Origin: Vibrio tapetis subsp. quintayensis
GTDB lineage: Bacteria > Pseudomonadota > Gammaproteobacteria > Enterobacterales > Vibrionaceae
Direction: 5' to 3'
Length of the DNA stretch: 64,000 bases
NCBI RefSeq assembly: GCF_030409945.1
Contig: NZ_JAUFQV010000007.1
Location: 62,001-126,000, forward strand
The translations under genes were made by a program, and so were the position numbers. Every line of letters begins with the position of its first letter. Position 1 is the first letter of the stretch. Under the pieces are notes generated by a model that did no database searches, was not told where the DNA came from, and saw nothing but the letters and a program-made list of their open reading frames with translations. Shown here one piece after another: positions 19,076-28,941 of this stretch.

Positions 19076-20542
19076 ATGTCTCAATCCGTCGGTTCTAGTT
19101 TAAGTAACCATGCTAAGTATCGCGCTTTTTCCGTATTAGTCGTTGACGACGAACACGGTATGCAAACAATTTTACAAAAAGCGCTGGGAAAATGGTTCTC
19201 AAAGGTGGATTGCTGCGGAAGTATTGAGCAAGCTGAGCAGTTAAGAAGTTTGAATCATTATGATTTAATAGTATTAGACATCAATTTGCCAGGGCGTTCT
19301 GGCATTGAATGGACTGAAGCATTTAATGATCCCGATAGACGCAGCGATATTATATTCATGACTGGTTATGCGGATCTAGAAACAGCCATCAAGGCACTAA
19401 AACTAGGTGCAACCGATTTTATACTGAAACCGTTCAATCTAGAGCAAATGCTGCAATCAGTGCAGCGTTGTATGGATAAAAGATTAGCCGAACGCATGCA
19501 CACCGCGTTGCAACATGATGTAAATCGTCACAAGAATAGCGAAATTATCGGTGGTTCAGAGAAAACACGCCTACTAAAACAGCTTATCAGTCAGTTTGCG
19601 CCCTCTAAAGCTTCGATTTTAGTAGAAGGTGAGTCTGGCACAGGCAAGGAACTGGTTGCCCGGGGTATACATAATGCCAGCGAGCGATCAGGCCCTTTTG
19701 TTCCCGTTAACTGTGGTTCTATCGCGCCAGAATTGCTAGAAAGTGAGCTATTTGGTCATACATCGGGAGCGTTTACCGGAGCTAAAAAATCTCGTGAGGG
19801 TCTGTTTCGCGTCGCACATGGTGGCACGTTATTTTTAGATGAAATTGGCGAAATGCCGCTGGCAATGCAGTCATCTCTATTACGTGTATTAGAACAGCGA
19901 ACTATCCGGCCTGTCGGTACTGAAAAAGAAATCAGCATTGATGTCCGTATTGTGGCGGCGACTAACCGAAACTTGAAAGAACAAGTTGAAGCGGGCGCAT
20001 TCAGAAAGGACCTCTATTATCGCCTAAATGTACTTAAGATTGACGTGCCGGCATTACGTGAACGGACAACAGATCTCATTGAGCTAGTTCCTTTCTTTAC
20101 ACGGATTTTGTCCAAAGAGTTGGGCATGCCGGAGCCCATGTGGGCCCATGAGGACGTTCTCGCACTGCATGATTACGAATGGCCCGGCAATGTTCGTGAG
20201 CTTAAAAATTTGATAGAGCGTTGTATCTTACTGGGCAAACCTCCGGCTCATTACTGGAGAGAGCTCAATGGTACGCCTGAAGTTGAACCTAATCGAGTGA
20301 CGGTGACGCTGTCACATGGCGCCGAACTTCCGACCATGCCCGATTATCGTACCGATGAAATCATTGGCTACCCAAACCTTTGGACCTTAAAAGATGTGGA
20401 AAAGTCACACATCCAGCAGGTCGTTGACTTTAATGATGGCAACAAGTCTGCCGCTGCCCGTCAGCTTGGTGTGGCGAGAAAAACATTAGAGCGAAAATAC
20501 AAAGAGTGGGAAGAGGGTGAAGAGTCGTATGCCAACCAATAA
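19076..20542 (+). CDS. Sigma-54-dependent response regulator (NtrC family)
   Basis: A 488-residue transcription activator. The receiver domain (about 15-130) has DD at 24-25, phosphoacceptor D68 and K118. The AAA+ domain (about 160-390) has Walker A GESGTGKE, the sigma-54 contact loop GAFTGA and an arginine-finger region. The C-terminal Fis-type helix-turn-helix is seen in NKSAAARQLGVARKTLERK. It therefore opens sigma-54 promoters when phosphorylated. The kinase gene overlaps its end. Four -24/-12 elements in this locus (tup, fdhD, DUF3305, fdh) are the obvious targets. It resembles NtrC/DctD-type regulators but matches none I can name. Confidence 0.92.
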   Translation: MSQSVGSSLSNHAKYRAFSVLVVDDEHGMQTILQKALGKWFSKVDCCGSIEQAEQLRSLNHYDLIVLDINLPGRSGIEWTEAFNDPDRRSDIIFMTGYADLETAIKALKLGATDFILKPFNLEQMLQSVQRCMDKRLAERMHTALQHDVNRHKNSEIIGGSEKTRLLKQLISQFAPSKASILVEGESGTGKELVARGIHNASERSGPFVPVNCGSIAPELLESELFGHTSGAFTGAKKSREGLFRVAHGGTLFLDEIGEMPLAMQSSLLRVLEQRTIRPVGTEKEISIDVRIVAATNRNLKEQVEAGAFRKDLYYRLNVLKIDVPALRERTTDLIELVPFFTRILSKELGMPEPMWAHEDVLALHDYEWPGNVRELKNLIERCILLGKPPAHYWRELNGTPEVEPNRVTVTLSHGAELPTMPDYRTDEIIGYPNLWTLKDVEKSHIQQVVDFNDGNKSAAARQLGVARKTLERKYKEWEEGEESYANQ

Positions 20543-22562
20543 GAGAGGCATCTTAGGCAGCGTACGATTATGGCAAATACGCTTTCAAACCATGGTTCGT
20601 TACCGTTTATTATTGCTTACCTCAGCACCAATAATCTTAACGCTGCTTGCGCTGGTGGGCATCACTTTGTATTGGTCTACCCATTACTCTTGGCAAAATG
20701 CACTGGTTAATGTTGAAGAAAAGCTATCAGTGGCGGAAAACAGCATTGAACTATTGCAGGAAAAACAAGAACAAAGTGTAGCTGCCACGGGGCAGAACTA
20801 TTACTTCAGGCAGCAGCTCGCAAGCTCACTAACAGGGACTGAACCATTTAAGCTCTGGATGGAGCAAACAAAAATTGATCATCAGTTGGACTTTCTTCGT
20901 TGGGTGCCAACCTCTCAGAGAAGCCAAGAGTCTCCGGTTTACGTTCCTCAAACGTATTTTGAAGCCGTTGATAAAGAGGCGTTAAAGTTAATCGACCCTA
21001 AGTTAACGACTAAGGCGCATATCCCTTTATTAAATGAAAAAGGTCTGGAGCCCAGGGGATTGTTAAGCCGTAGCATATTTCCCGTCATCACAAATGATGG
21101 AGAGTTGCTGGGCTATCTAGAGGGAGGCTTGCTCCTAAATAACAGCACGGCGCTGGTGGATAAAATCCGAGATCTGATTTACCCAAAGCCGAATATGCTG
21201 CAACCGAGTAAAGGCACCGTGACGCTATTTTTGGACGATCTTCGAATCAGCACCAACGTACCGCTCGATAGCGAAGACAGTGTTGGGCGAGCAATCGGAA
21301 CACGGGTTTCTTCCGAAGTGAAGCAGGCCGTGTTGAAAGAGGGGAAGCACTGGGTAGACAGAGCCTATGTGTACGATGATTGGTACGTTACTGCCTACCA
21401 ACCTCTGCACAATCAAAAAGGTGACGTGATTGGGATGCTCTATACCGGCTATCTTATATGGCCGTTAATCAAAGTCTACATTACTAACCTAGGGGAAATC
21501 AGCCTTACCATTTTGGCTTTGTTATTAATTTCCGGAATGATGGTTTACCGAGGCTCGCGTGATTTGTTTCATCCCATTGAGCGTATTCATCATGTTGTTA
21601 AATCGGTACAGGCAGGACGGCATAAGCGTATTGGCCAGTTGGGGCTAGATTCTCAACATGAGTTGATGTCGCTTGCGAGCCAGTTTGATCAAATGCTCGA
21701 TCTATTGGATAAACGCAATAACGAGATAAAGCAGGCTTCAGAATTATTAGAAGAGAAAGTAGAACGCCGAACGCTTAAATTGCAACATCAAACCGAACAG
21801 TTAGAGCTGCATATAAAGTTACTGCACCAAACAAGAGACAAACTTGTGGTGAGCGAGAAGCTAGCCGCGCTCGGTGAATTGACTGCGGGCATCGCGCATG
21901 AAATCAATAACCCGACCGCTGTTATTCTGGGAAATGTTGAGTTACTTAAGTTTGAACTTGGAGATAACGCTGACTGCGTTGAAGACGAAATTCAGACTAT
22001 CCTCAATCAAATCGACCGCATCAGAAATATTACCCGAAGTTTGCTGCAATACAGCCGGCAGGGCGGAATTCAAGACGAAATTACATGGCAACACGTGAAT
22101 CCGATTGTTGAAGAGAGCCTTACCTTGGTAAAAACAGGTAGCAAGAAACGTAATGTAATTTTTGTCACAGAGTTAAAAGCGAAAGCAGTCGTAGAGATGA
22201 ATCGCCATCAGTTATTGCAGATATTGGTGAATCTAGAGATGAATGCGATACACGCAATGGATGACGAAGGAAGCATCACACTAAGCAGTGAAGACTGGCT
22301 AGATGACGGAGATGTAGTTGGTGTTGTCGTTCGCATTACAGACCAAGGTTGCGGTATCGCGCCTGAACGCCTTAAACGGGTCTTTGATCCTTTCTATACT
22401 ACCAAGCGAGATGGGACTGGTCTCGGCTTATCGGTTAGCCAAAGTATTTTGAGCCAAAGTGGCGGAGAAATTACGGCGGAATCGGAGTTGGGGAAAGGCA
22501 GTTGCTTCTCGATATATTTGCCATTAAAGGCGAACCACGTAGAGATACTTGAAGTAGGGTAA
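20529..22562 (+). CDS. Membrane sensor histidine kinase, cognate to the sigma-54 activator
   Basis: A 677-residue kinase. There is a first membrane helix near residues 25-47, a periplasmic domain of about 270 residues of double-Cache type, a second helix near 320-340, HAMP, a coiled coil, then HisKA with H457 in GIAHEINNPTAV and an HATPase domain with N, G1 (DQGCGI) and G2 (GTGLGLS) boxes. Architecture and the HEINNP motif resemble DctB/NtrB-class kinases. The start overlaps the regulator gene by 14 bases; ATG 20529 is chosen over GTG 20517, which sits on the ribosome site. The ligand is unknown; formate, an oxyanion or a respiratory signal would suit the context. Confidence 0.9.
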   Translation: MPTNKRGILGSVRLWQIRFQTMVRYRLLLLTSAPIILTLLALVGITLYWSTHYSWQNALVNVEEKLSVAENSIELLQEKQEQSVAATGQNYYFRQQLASSLTGTEPFKLWMEQTKIDHQLDFLRWVPTSQRSQESPVYVPQTYFEAVDKEALKLIDPKLTTKAHIPLLNEKGLEPRGLLSRSIFPVITNDGELLGYLEGGLLLNNSTALVDKIRDLIYPKPNMLQPSKGTVTLFLDDLRISTNVPLDSEDSVGRAIGTRVSSEVKQAVLKEGKHWVDRAYVYDDWYVTAYQPLHNQKGDVIGMLYTGYLIWPLIKVYITNLGEISLTILALLLISGMMVYRGSRDLFHPIERIHHVVKSVQAGRHKRIGQLGLDSQHELMSLASQFDQMLDLLDKRNNEIKQASELLEEKVERRTLKLQHQTEQLELHIKLLHQTRDKLVVSEKLAALGELTAGIAHEINNPTAVILGNVELLKFELGDNADCVEDEIQTILNQIDRIRNITRSLLQYSRQGGIQDEITWQHVNPIVEESLTLVKTGSKKRNVIFVTELKAKAVVEMNRHQLLQILVNLEMNAIHAMDDEGSITLSSEDWLDDGDVVGVVVRITDQGCGIAPERLKRVFDPFYTTKRDGTGLGLSVSQSILSQSGGEITAESELGKGSCFSIYLPLKANHVEILEVG

Positions 22563-22704
22563 CGGTAGCCATTCATTCGGCTCTCTTTAATAACGAGTTT
22601 CGATTGGATGGATATTGACGAAAATTAGTGAATCTGCTTGCATCTATACTCTAACGCGAGTACGGTTGCACCGTTTTTTTAACGCTAACTGTAGGTAATA
22701 GGTT

Positions 22705-24294
22705 TTGATTTCAACCGCAAACATCACGCAACAATTTGGTGCTAAGCCACTATTTGAAAACATTTCAGTCAAATTTGGTGAGGGCAATCGCTACGGCCTG
22801 ATCGGTGCTAATGGGTGTGGTAAATCTACATTCATGAAAATTTTGAGCGGTGAGTTAGAACCTACTGGCGGTAACGTAAGTACTGATCCGAATGAACGTG
22901 TCGCTAAACTGAGCCAAGATCAGTTCGCGTACGAAGAGTACAGTGTTATTGATACTGTTATTATGGGTCACAAAGAATTGTGGACTGTAAAGCAAGAGCG
23001 TGATCGCATTTATTCGCTGGCTGAAATGAGCGAAGAAGACGGCATGAAAGTGGCCGATCTTGAAACTGAATTCGCTGAAATGGACGGTTACACCGCAGAG
23101 TCACGTGCGGGTGAATTACTGCTGGCTGTGGGTATTCCACTAGAGCAACACTTTGGCCTAATGAGCGAAATTGCTCCGGGTTGGAAACTGCGTGTTCTTT
23201 TGGCGCAAGTCTTGTTTGCTGAACCGCATATCATGCTGCTTGATGAACCAACGAACAACTTGGATATGGATACTATTCGCTGGTTGGAGCAAACGCTTAA
23301 CCAACGTAACTGTACTATGATCATCATCTCGCATGACCGTCACTTCTTAAACAGCGTATGTACACATATGGCTGACCTAGATTACGGTGAGCTAAGCCTA
23401 TTCTCTGGCAACTACGATGAATACATGACAGCCGCAACGCAAGCTCGTGAGCGTCTATTATCTGATAACGCGAAGAAGAAAGCTCAAATTGCAGAGCTTC
23501 AAACGTTTGTATCTCGCTTCTCTGCTAACGCATCTAAAGCGAAGCAAGCAACGTCTCGTGCTAAGCAAATCGATAAGATTCAATTGGATGAAGTGAAAGC
23601 GTCTAGCCGTCAGAACCCGTTTATTCGTTTTGAGCAAGACAAAGAGCTATTCCGTAACGCATTGGTTTTAGAAAACTTAACTCAAGGCTTTGAAGAAGAC
23701 TTGTTCTCTGATTACAGCACCATCTTCGAAGTGGGTGAGCGTGTTGCTATCATCGGTGAGAATGGTGTCGGTAAAACAACGCTACTTAACACACTAATGG
23801 GGCAATTAGCTCCACGTTCTGGTGAGTTTAAGTGGTCTGAAAACTCAACACTGGGTTACTACGCGCAAGATCATGCTCATGAGTTTGAAGAAGACATGAA
23901 CTTGTTTGACTGGATGGGTCAATGGCGTAGTGAAGGTGAAGATGAGCAAGTTATTCGTAGCTTCCTTGGCCGTATGCTTTTCTCTCAAGACGACATCAAA
24001 AAATCAGTAAAAGTCCTTTCTGGTGGTGAGCAAGGTCGTATGCTTCTTGGTAAAATCATGATGCACCGCCCAAACATCCTATTAATGGATGAACCAACCA
24101 ACCACATGGATATGGAATCGATTGAATCGTTAAACTTGGCACTAGAGAACTATAAGGGCACTTTGTTCTTCGTTTCTCACGATCGCCAGTTTGTAGATTC
24201 ATTGGCGACGCGTGTTCTTGAAATCAGAGATAACAAAATTCATGACTTCAAAGGCACTTACGCTGAATTCCTGAAAAGCCGTGGTGTCGAGTAA
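22705..24294 (+). CDS. ybiT: ABC-F family ATPase YbiT
   Basis: A 529-residue protein with two ABC domains and no membrane helices. Walker A motifs are GANGCGKST and GENGVGKTT; the second signature is LSGGEQGRM, the first is degenerate ([14 protein letters not shown]). Both Walker B motifs read LLMDEPTN or LLDEPTNN. The charged linker between them ([19 protein letters not shown]) is the ABC-F interaction motif. It is nearly colinear with E. coli YbiT. ABC-F proteins act on the ribosome at the tRNA exit site; YbiT's exact role is not settled. The start is TTG 22705. It has its own terminator and seems unrelated to its neighbours. Confidence 0.93.
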   Translation: MISTANITQQFGAKPLFENISVKFGEGNRYGLIGANGCGKSTFMKILSGELEPTGGNVSTDPNERVAKLSQDQFAYEEYSVIDTVIMGHKELWTVKQERDRIYSLAEMSEEDGMKVADLETEFAEMDGYTAESRAGELLLAVGIPLEQHFGLMSEIAPGWKLRVLLAQVLFAEPHIMLLDEPTNNLDMDTIRWLEQTLNQRNCTMIIISHDRHFLNSVCTHMADLDYGELSLFSGNYDEYMTAATQARERLLSDNAKKKAQIAELQTFVSRFSANASKAKQATSRAKQIDKIQLDEVKASSRQNPFIRFEQDKELFRNALVLENLTQGFEEDLFSDYSTIFEVGERVAIIGENGVGKTTLLNTLMGQLAPRSGEFKWSENSTLGYYAQDHAHEFEEDMNLFDWMGQWRSEGEDEQVIRSFLGRMLFSQDDIKKSVKVLSGGEQGRMLLGKIMMHRPNILLMDEPTNHMDMESIESLNLALENYKGTLFFVSHDRQFVDSLATRVLEIRDNKIHDFKGTYAEFLKSRGVE

Positions 24295-24325
24295 CATAGT
24301 GACATAGTGACTTAGTGTCAGGTTA

Positions 24326-24372
24326 AACAAAAAACGCTCTTTCTATTGTTATAGAGGAGCGTTTTTGTTTTT
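24326..24372. terminator. Terminator between ybiT and a chemoreceptor gene
   Basis: AACAAAAAACGCTC and GAGCGTTTTTGTT pair around a 17-base AT-rich region, with T tracts on both strands. It suits the two convergent genes. Confidence 0.8.
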
Positions 24373-24395
24373 GGGGCATTAATCGCTACTGTACA

Positions 24396-26288
24396 TTAGG
24401 CATAGCGGAATTGTTCAACCACTTTGAGTAACCGATTACTCGCGCAGCTGACGTCTTCACTACTAGACACAGAAACGGATACAGAGTCTTTGGTATTGGT
24501 TGCGAGTTCGGCGATGTGGGTGATATTTCGGTCAATGTCTGCAGAAACCACAGCCTGTTCTTCTGAAGCGGTAGCAATTTGTGAGTTCATATCAAAAATT
24601 GCGCTGACTTCTGTGACAATACGTTGAATTGCCGTTACCGCCTCAATGGTATGTTGGTTGGTGTTACTTGCTTGGGACAGACTGCTTTGCATTAGTCCGA
24701 CAGTTTGTTGTACGCCTTGGCTCAATCCATCAATCGTTCCTTCGATCACTATCGTAGATTCATTCGTTCGTTTAGCAAGTTGACGAACTTCATCTGCAAC
24801 CACCGCAAATCCTCTCCCATTTTCACCGGCTCTAGCGGCTTCAATGGCGGCGTTGAGTGCTAACAAATTTGTTTGTTCGGTAATACCCTGAATAGTCGAT
24901 ACAACTGAGTGAATCTCTGTGCTTTGTTTTTCAAGGGCTTTCACTAGGTTTTGAGAATCAGTGATGTTATTAGTGAGCTCTTGGATGCTGTCGCCAGCAA
25001 TGTTAGTTAAACGCATGCTTTCTTCCGCATCTACTTTTACCGTGTGAGCGGTATGTGCGGCATTTTCAATATTCGACGCGATTTCGTTGGTGGTCATTAA
25101 CAACTCGTTCACCGCTGTTGCAATAGAAGTTGACTCCGCTTGCTGTTGTTCAGCGTTATTTAGGCTGGCTTTCGCCGCAGATTGAGAAGAACCCGCGGCG
25201 CCTGATAGTTGTTCTGTGACGTTGGCAATCTCTTGAATACTGATTTGCAGCTTTCCGACAAATTTATCGAAGGCTTGGCTTAACTGAGCGAGTTCGTCGC
25301 CACCTTGGTCGTTCATACGTACAGTTAGATCGCCATCACCTTCAGCAATGTCTTTCATCATATTTTTCACGTTAAGAAGCCTTGAGGAAATTTTGTAGCT
25401 TAGAGCGATCAAGCACAATGAAACGATCGTAGCAATGCAAATACCCAATAGGTTGAGGGTTTTTGTAACATCTGACCGCATGGAAACCACTATTTCATTG
25501 ATGGCTATTTGCATTTGGTCGAATGCTTGTTCTGTTTGATGAACATTACGACGAAGTTCTCCACGCATCCCTGATTGATGATCAAGACCTCGGACTACCA
25601 TAGAGTCATATAGTTGAGTTAACGTCGACTGATAGCGATCTGAGAGCGTTTTAACTTCTTTCGGTGCTAGGAACAATTGCGTCCGGTATCCTTTCCATTT
25701 TGATTGAAATAGGGCGACTTGTTCAGCATTTGGGTCGAGCAAGAATCGATGTTGAAGATCGATGACTTGCATTAGCCCTAATGAAAGGTTGATATTGCTT
25801 TGTTTGGCTACTAATTCGGTTAATTTACGCTCCGTTTTAGACAGTTCACCTAATAATCCCGAATTCATATCGAATCCGACTTGTTCTGTTTGGCTGGCTA
25901 ATCGATTGAACTGCGTTTTGTAGTTATCTAGCGTATTACGAATGAGATTAAAGTCCGTATTACGAAGCCCTGGGTAATGGCTTAGAATAGACTCCAAACT
26001 CGTAACTTGTTCAGTGAGTTGGGCATGGTTGATGTTAAATTCTGATACATATTTTGGGTCATTTCTGCTTAAAAAGTCTTTTTCATTTCGTCTTAACATC
26101 AACAGGGCCGTTTCACTACTGCCGTTGAGTTCTTGAGCAACTTGAAGTCGCTCTAGTTCTTTTAGTGCATGATTTTCATAGAACGCGTAAATGCCCATAC
26201 AGACCAACAAGAACGCCGTGACGAATAGTAATTTAGCTTTAATGGTTATGGATGAGAAAAGCCCGGGCCTACCCTGATTTGATTGCAT
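24396..26288 (-). CDS. Methyl-accepting chemotaxis protein, HBM-like sensor
   Basis: A 630-residue chemoreceptor with membrane helices near 18-36 and 293-315. Between them is a long helical periplasmic region containing [17 protein letters not shown], a motif I associate with helical-bimodular or four-helix sensor domains. HAMP follows, then the signalling hairpin [23 protein letters not shown] receptors often sense organic acids; that assignment is tentative. TAGGAG precedes the ATG. It lies between ybiT and fdhD, inside the formate dehydrogenase region, but no sigma-54 element was found before it. The gap 26289-26548 showed nothing else supportable. Confidence 0.88.
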   Translation of the reverse strand: MQSNQGRPGLFSSITIKAKLLFVTAFLLVCMGIYAFYENHALKELERLQVAQELNGSSETALLMLRRNEKDFLSRNDPKYVSEFNINHAQLTEQVTSLESILSHYPGLRNTDFNLIRNTLDNYKTQFNRLASQTEQVGFDMNSGLLGELSKTERKLTELVAKQSNINLSLGLMQVIDLQHRFLLDPNAEQVALFQSKWKGYRTQLFLAPKEVKTLSDRYQSTLTQLYDSMVVRGLDHQSGMRGELRRNVHQTEQAFDQMQIAINEIVVSMRSDVTKTLNLLGICIATIVSLCLIALSYKISSRLLNVKNMMKDIAEGDGDLTVRMNDQGGDELAQLSQAFDKFVGKLQISIQEIANVTEQLSGAAGSSQSAAKASLNNAEQQQAESTSIATAVNELLMTTNEIASNIENAAHTAHTVKVDAEESMRLTNIAGDSIQELTNNITDSQNLVKALEKQSTEIHSVVSTIQGITEQTNLLALNAAIEAARAGENGRGFAVVADEVRQLAKRTNESTIVIEGTIDGLSQGVQQTVGLMQSSLSQASNTNQHTIEAVTAIQRIVTEVSAIFDMNSQIATASEEQAVVSADIDRNITHIAELATNTKDSVSVSVSSSEDVSCASNRLLKVVEQFRYA

Positions 26289-26548
26289 AATTTAACTCCT
26301 AGCACAGCGAATTACACAGCTTATAAGAAGCTGGCAAAGCAACGATGGCTTCCGAGGTGTTTAATGCTCGACGGCACTTTATAGATGCACGGAATACCTA
26401 CCTGACGCAGTGCCCGCTAGCTTGTCTTTATGACAGTTGTGTTAATTATTAATGACAGGCACTAATAAAGTCTTAGCATAGGAGAGTGAATATGCAAGCG
26501 CGCGAATACACGCGCTAAATATAGGGATAATGAACGTTTAGAGAGGGA

Positions 26549-27376
26549 TCAGTTAGCGCCTTTTACATCAAAGTCAATTTTCTCTGCGCCAGTAAATACT
26601 TGAAACCGTAGTCCTTTTGCTCGGGCAATAGTGGTGATGCCAAACTTTTTCGCCAGATCTAGTCCCATTTGAGTAACTCCTGAGCGAGACAATAGGACTG
26701 GAATGCCCATTTGAGCTACTTTGATAACCATCTCAGAGGTGAGACGACCTGTTGTGTAGAAAATCTTATCTTCACCTGATTCTTGCTTTAACCACAGTTC
26801 ACCCGCAAGCGTATCAACCGCATTGTGCCTGCCAACATCTTCAACAAACGATAATACGGTGTCTTTATTGCAAATGGCGCAACCATGCACAGCGCCAGCC
26901 TTGCGGTAGGTGTCGTTATAATGTGTGAGAGCTTCAAGGGCAGAATAGATTTCAGACTGTTTCAAGGCAACTTGAGGGACTTGGTATTCTTCAAGCTTCT
27001 TCATGACGTTGCCGTACATGGTTCCTTGCCCACAACCGGATGTAACGGTTTTCTTTTTTAGAGCAGCGTCTAGGTGATCGGTATTCTCTTTGGTGACGAC
27101 GGCAGCAGAGTGAGTTTGCCAATCAATAATGACGGAATCAATGGCGGTTGGATCTTCCAAAAAGGCTTGGTTTTTAAGATATCCCAGCACGAGTGCTTCA
27201 GGACGAGAACCTAATGTCATCAAGGTGACGATCTCTTTCCAATTTAACATGACCGTTAACGGACGCTCACACGCCACTTCTTTGATCAGTTTTTCACCGT
27301 ACTCGTCATAGACTTCGACTTCTTGGGTTTGAACCGGTGCCGTTCCTGATGTAATGAAATTTGGTAATTGGGACAC
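26549..27376 (-). CDS. fdhD: Formate dehydrogenase sulfurtransferase FdhD
   Basis: FdhD passes sulfur from IscS to the molybdenum cofactor of formate dehydrogenase, giving the sulfido ligand the enzyme needs. The protein (275 residues) keeps GRHNAVDTLAGE, TGRLTSEMV and VLLSRSG of the family. The usual cysteine loop GCGxC is GCGQG here: C115 is kept and the second cysteine is replaced by G118. The first cysteine is the one considered essential in E. coli. The start is GTG 27376 with AAGGA upstream. A sigma-54-type promoter lies 56 bases before it, divergent from the DUF3305 promoter. Confidence 0.93.
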   Translation of the reverse strand: MSQLPNFITSGTAPVQTQEVEVYDEYGEKLIKEVACERPLTVMLNWKEIVTLMTLGSRPEALVLGYLKNQAFLEDPTAIDSVIIDWQTHSAAVVTKENTDHLDAALKKKTVTSGCGQGTMYGNVMKKLEEYQVPQVALKQSEIYSALEALTHYNDTYRKAGAVHGCAICNKDTVLSFVEDVGRHNAVDTLAGELWLKQESGEDKIFYTTGRLTSEMVIKVAQMGIPVLLSRSGVTQMGLDLAKKFGITTIARAKGLRFQVFTGAEKIDFDVKGAN

Positions 27377-27431
27377 GAGGTAATCCTTACTCTTTTATTG
27401 TAATGGGGTGTGCTTACAGAAGTTTCTATTA

Positions 27432-27447
27432 AGCAATAATTACACCA
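27432..27447 (-). promoter_or_regulatory. Sigma-54 promoter of fdhD
   Basis: On the minus strand TGGTGTAATTATTGCT has the invariant GG and GC ten bases apart and a perfect TTGCT at -12. Transcription would begin near 27421, about 45 bases before the GTG start. It stands back to back with the DUF3305 promoter, 67 bases apart. Confidence 0.7.
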
Positions 27448-27463
27448 CTTTAACTTAGCTCGC

Positions 27464-27498
27464 GTTACTTGAATAGCGAGTTGAACTGTTACTTGGAT
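27464..27498. repeat. Direct repeat GTTACTTGRAT between two divergent sigma-54 promoters
   Basis: GTTACTTGAAT (27464-27474) and GTTACTTGGAT (27488-27498) repeat with a 24-base period. An inverted CAAGTAAC lies at 27549-27556. CTCGC/GCGAG pairs across 27459-27480. The repeats lie exactly between the fdhD and DUF3305 promoters and may bind a regulator; this is not the motif seen before tup and fdh. Confidence 0.4.
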
Positions 27499-27514
27499 GT
27501 GGGTAGGCCGCTAT

Positions 27515-27530
27515 TGGCGTAAGAATTGCT
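27515..27530 (+). promoter_or_regulatory. Sigma-54 promoter of the DUF3305-DUF3306 pair
   Basis: TGGCGTAAGAATTGCT has GG and GC ten bases apart, TGGC at -24 and TTGCT at -12. A start near 27542 would give a leader of about 124 bases to ATG 27666. It is divergent from the fdhD promoter. Confidence 0.7.
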
Positions 27531-27665
27531 TAAAACCCATATATGGACAAGTAACGTGCCTTAGTGTGATGGCATTAGTCAGTACGACTATGTCTTTAAC
27601 GCTGAGCACAATATTCAAAAGTCAGCTGGTGAATGAGAATCAGCATAGTAGGAGACGTCTCAACA

Positions 27666-28115
27666 ATGACCTTATCAAAAACCGAAGAACGCTGGCCTAT
27701 TGAGTGCCTTGTTGAGGCAAAGGAAGTAAGCAGCGGGCGCTGGAGCGTCACACAGTGGCAATGGACTGAAATCAATACACAAGCCTCTGAATTGTCGTTA
27801 TCCGATAATGCTTCGTGGGTATTACCACTTGAATTGTTTCGCGACGAGCGTACTGATTACCGATTTAACTTAAGCTCTCAGCAACCTAAGCTATTTCTTG
27901 CTATTGAAGAAGAGAATGAGCAACTCAAACCCATTACGCTCAGCGCTTCTCAGTCTATGGCTGGCAACTTTTTAGACGGGGACTACCTAGTACTCTCAAT
28001 TGATATGCCTTTAGCGGTACAAGCCTGGATGGAAGCCTTCATCGGGCGTCATGGTGAGCTATTAGAACAACGACGTAAGAAACGCAAAGGGGCGGGGCGC
28101 GCAAGTGGCAAATAA
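27666..28115 (+). CDS. DUF3305 family protein of formate dehydrogenase loci
   Basis: A cytosolic protein of 149 residues with a SGRWSVTQWQW core and a basic C-terminal tail (RRKKRKGAGR). It matches DUF3305, a family found with DUF3306 next to formate dehydrogenase genes in many proteobacteria; the function is unknown. ATG 27666 is chosen because GGAG lies 11 bases upstream; an in-frame ATG at 27633 has no such site. Its end overlaps the DUF3306 start by 11 bases. A role in maturation of the enzyme is inferred from conserved company only. Confidence 0.8.
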   Translation: MTLSKTEERWPIECLVEAKEVSSGRWSVTQWQWTEINTQASELSLSDNASWVLPLELFRDERTDYRFNLSSQQPKLFLAIEEENEQLKPITLSASQSMAGNFLDGDYLVLSIDMPLAVQAWMEAFIGRHGELLEQRRKKRKGAGRASGK

Positions 28116-28758
28116 TTTCTTTAAACGTTGGTCTGATAATAAGCTGACTAAGCAAGATGACGCCCGTGATGCGGACATAACACCAGAGCCTAAATTCGGC
28201 ATTGAAACGTCATCCTCGAAGGGCTCATTCGTTGAAGTTGAGACTGAAAAAACACAGGTCGATGCCTTAGACAATGGGGCTGTTGCCGGTGAATCTTCGG
28301 CGGACTCGATTGAGCAAGGTAGCGAAGCAGCCGATCCTCAAAATGTCGAATCTTTGAGTGTGGCGAATATATTGGCTGATGGCATTAAAGGCAGTGTGAA
28401 GAAGCAGGCGTTAAGAAATCTATTTCTTTCTGGTGAGTTTTCAGAGGTCGATAGGCTCAATGATTACGATCACGACTACCAATCGGTGAAAAGCCTGTCG
28501 GCGGACGCTGCAAGTCAGTTGAGAAATTGGCTGAACGATCAGATGGACGATGAAACAGAATTAAGTGATTCCGAATTGGCCGATGAACAAATGACAACAG
28601 AACAGGAAAGACAAACGCAAGACGGAAAGGGAGCTAAACCAAATGAAGTGAACGAAGAACTCGTGTCCGATGCTTACCAAACCAGCGATTTAGTGACGGA
28701 TAGCTATCAATCCAATAATGAGAACTATTCAGGTTTGACGGGCGCTGGAGACAAATAG
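28105..28758 (+). CDS. DUF3306 family protein of formate dehydrogenase loci
   Basis: A 217-residue highly acidic, low-complexity protein. It starts NNFFKRWSDNKL, typical of DUF3306, and has an ordered segment near residues 90-145 (ILADGIKGSVKKQALRNLFL, RLNDYDHDY). The last 60 residues are rich in Glu, Asp, Gln and Ser and look disordered. The start is GTG 28105 inside the end of the DUF3305 gene, so translation is coupled. The function is unknown; perhaps a client-binding or assembly factor, given the acidic unfolded regions. Confidence 0.8.
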   Translation: MANNFFKRWSDNKLTKQDDARDADITPEPKFGIETSSSKGSFVEVETEKTQVDALDNGAVAGESSADSIEQGSEAADPQNVESLSVANILADGIKGSVKKQALRNLFLSGEFSEVDRLNDYDHDYQSVKSLSADAASQLRNWLNDQMDDETELSDSELADEQMTTEQERQTQDGKGAKPNEVNEELVSDAYQTSDLVTDSYQSNNENYSGLTGAGDK

Positions 28759-28810
28759 TACCACTTAATGTATCGGTACATTTTGACGTAATCGCAAAAT
28801 CTTCAACTGA

Positions 28811-28827
28811 GACAATTTGTCACACAT
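28811..28827. promoter_or_regulatory. Putative enhancer (activator site) for the fdh promoter
   Basis: GACAATTTGTCACACAT contains GACAA-T-TTGTC, an almost perfect palindrome, centred about 93 bases upstream of the predicted fdh start site. It matches the site before tup at 14 of 17 positions. The spacing is normal for an NtrC-class activator site. Confidence 0.5.
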
Positions 28828-28884
28828 TAATTGTGGATTTGCCAAAATATAGACATGAGTCACTCATAATTGAGAGTTTAAAGT

Positions 28885-28900
28885 TGGTGCAGTACTTGCA
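28885..28900 (+). promoter_or_regulatory. Sigma-54 promoter of the fdh operon
   Basis: TGGTGCAGTACTTGCA has GG and GC ten bases apart and TTGCA at -12. A start near 28911 gives a leader of about 30 bases before the Fe-S gene. Everything from 28942 to 36491 runs in the same direction with short gaps and ends in a strong terminator. Confidence 0.78.
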
Positions 28901-28941
28901 ATGTAAGCGGTATAAAAACAATCAAGCCGTGAACTGAAGCA

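Noticed and set aside
27652..27661. Palindrome GAGACGTCTC between the ribosome site and start of DUF3305
   Set aside because: A ten-base palindrome is easily found by chance and it cannot fold into a stem with a loop; no repeat elsewhere.
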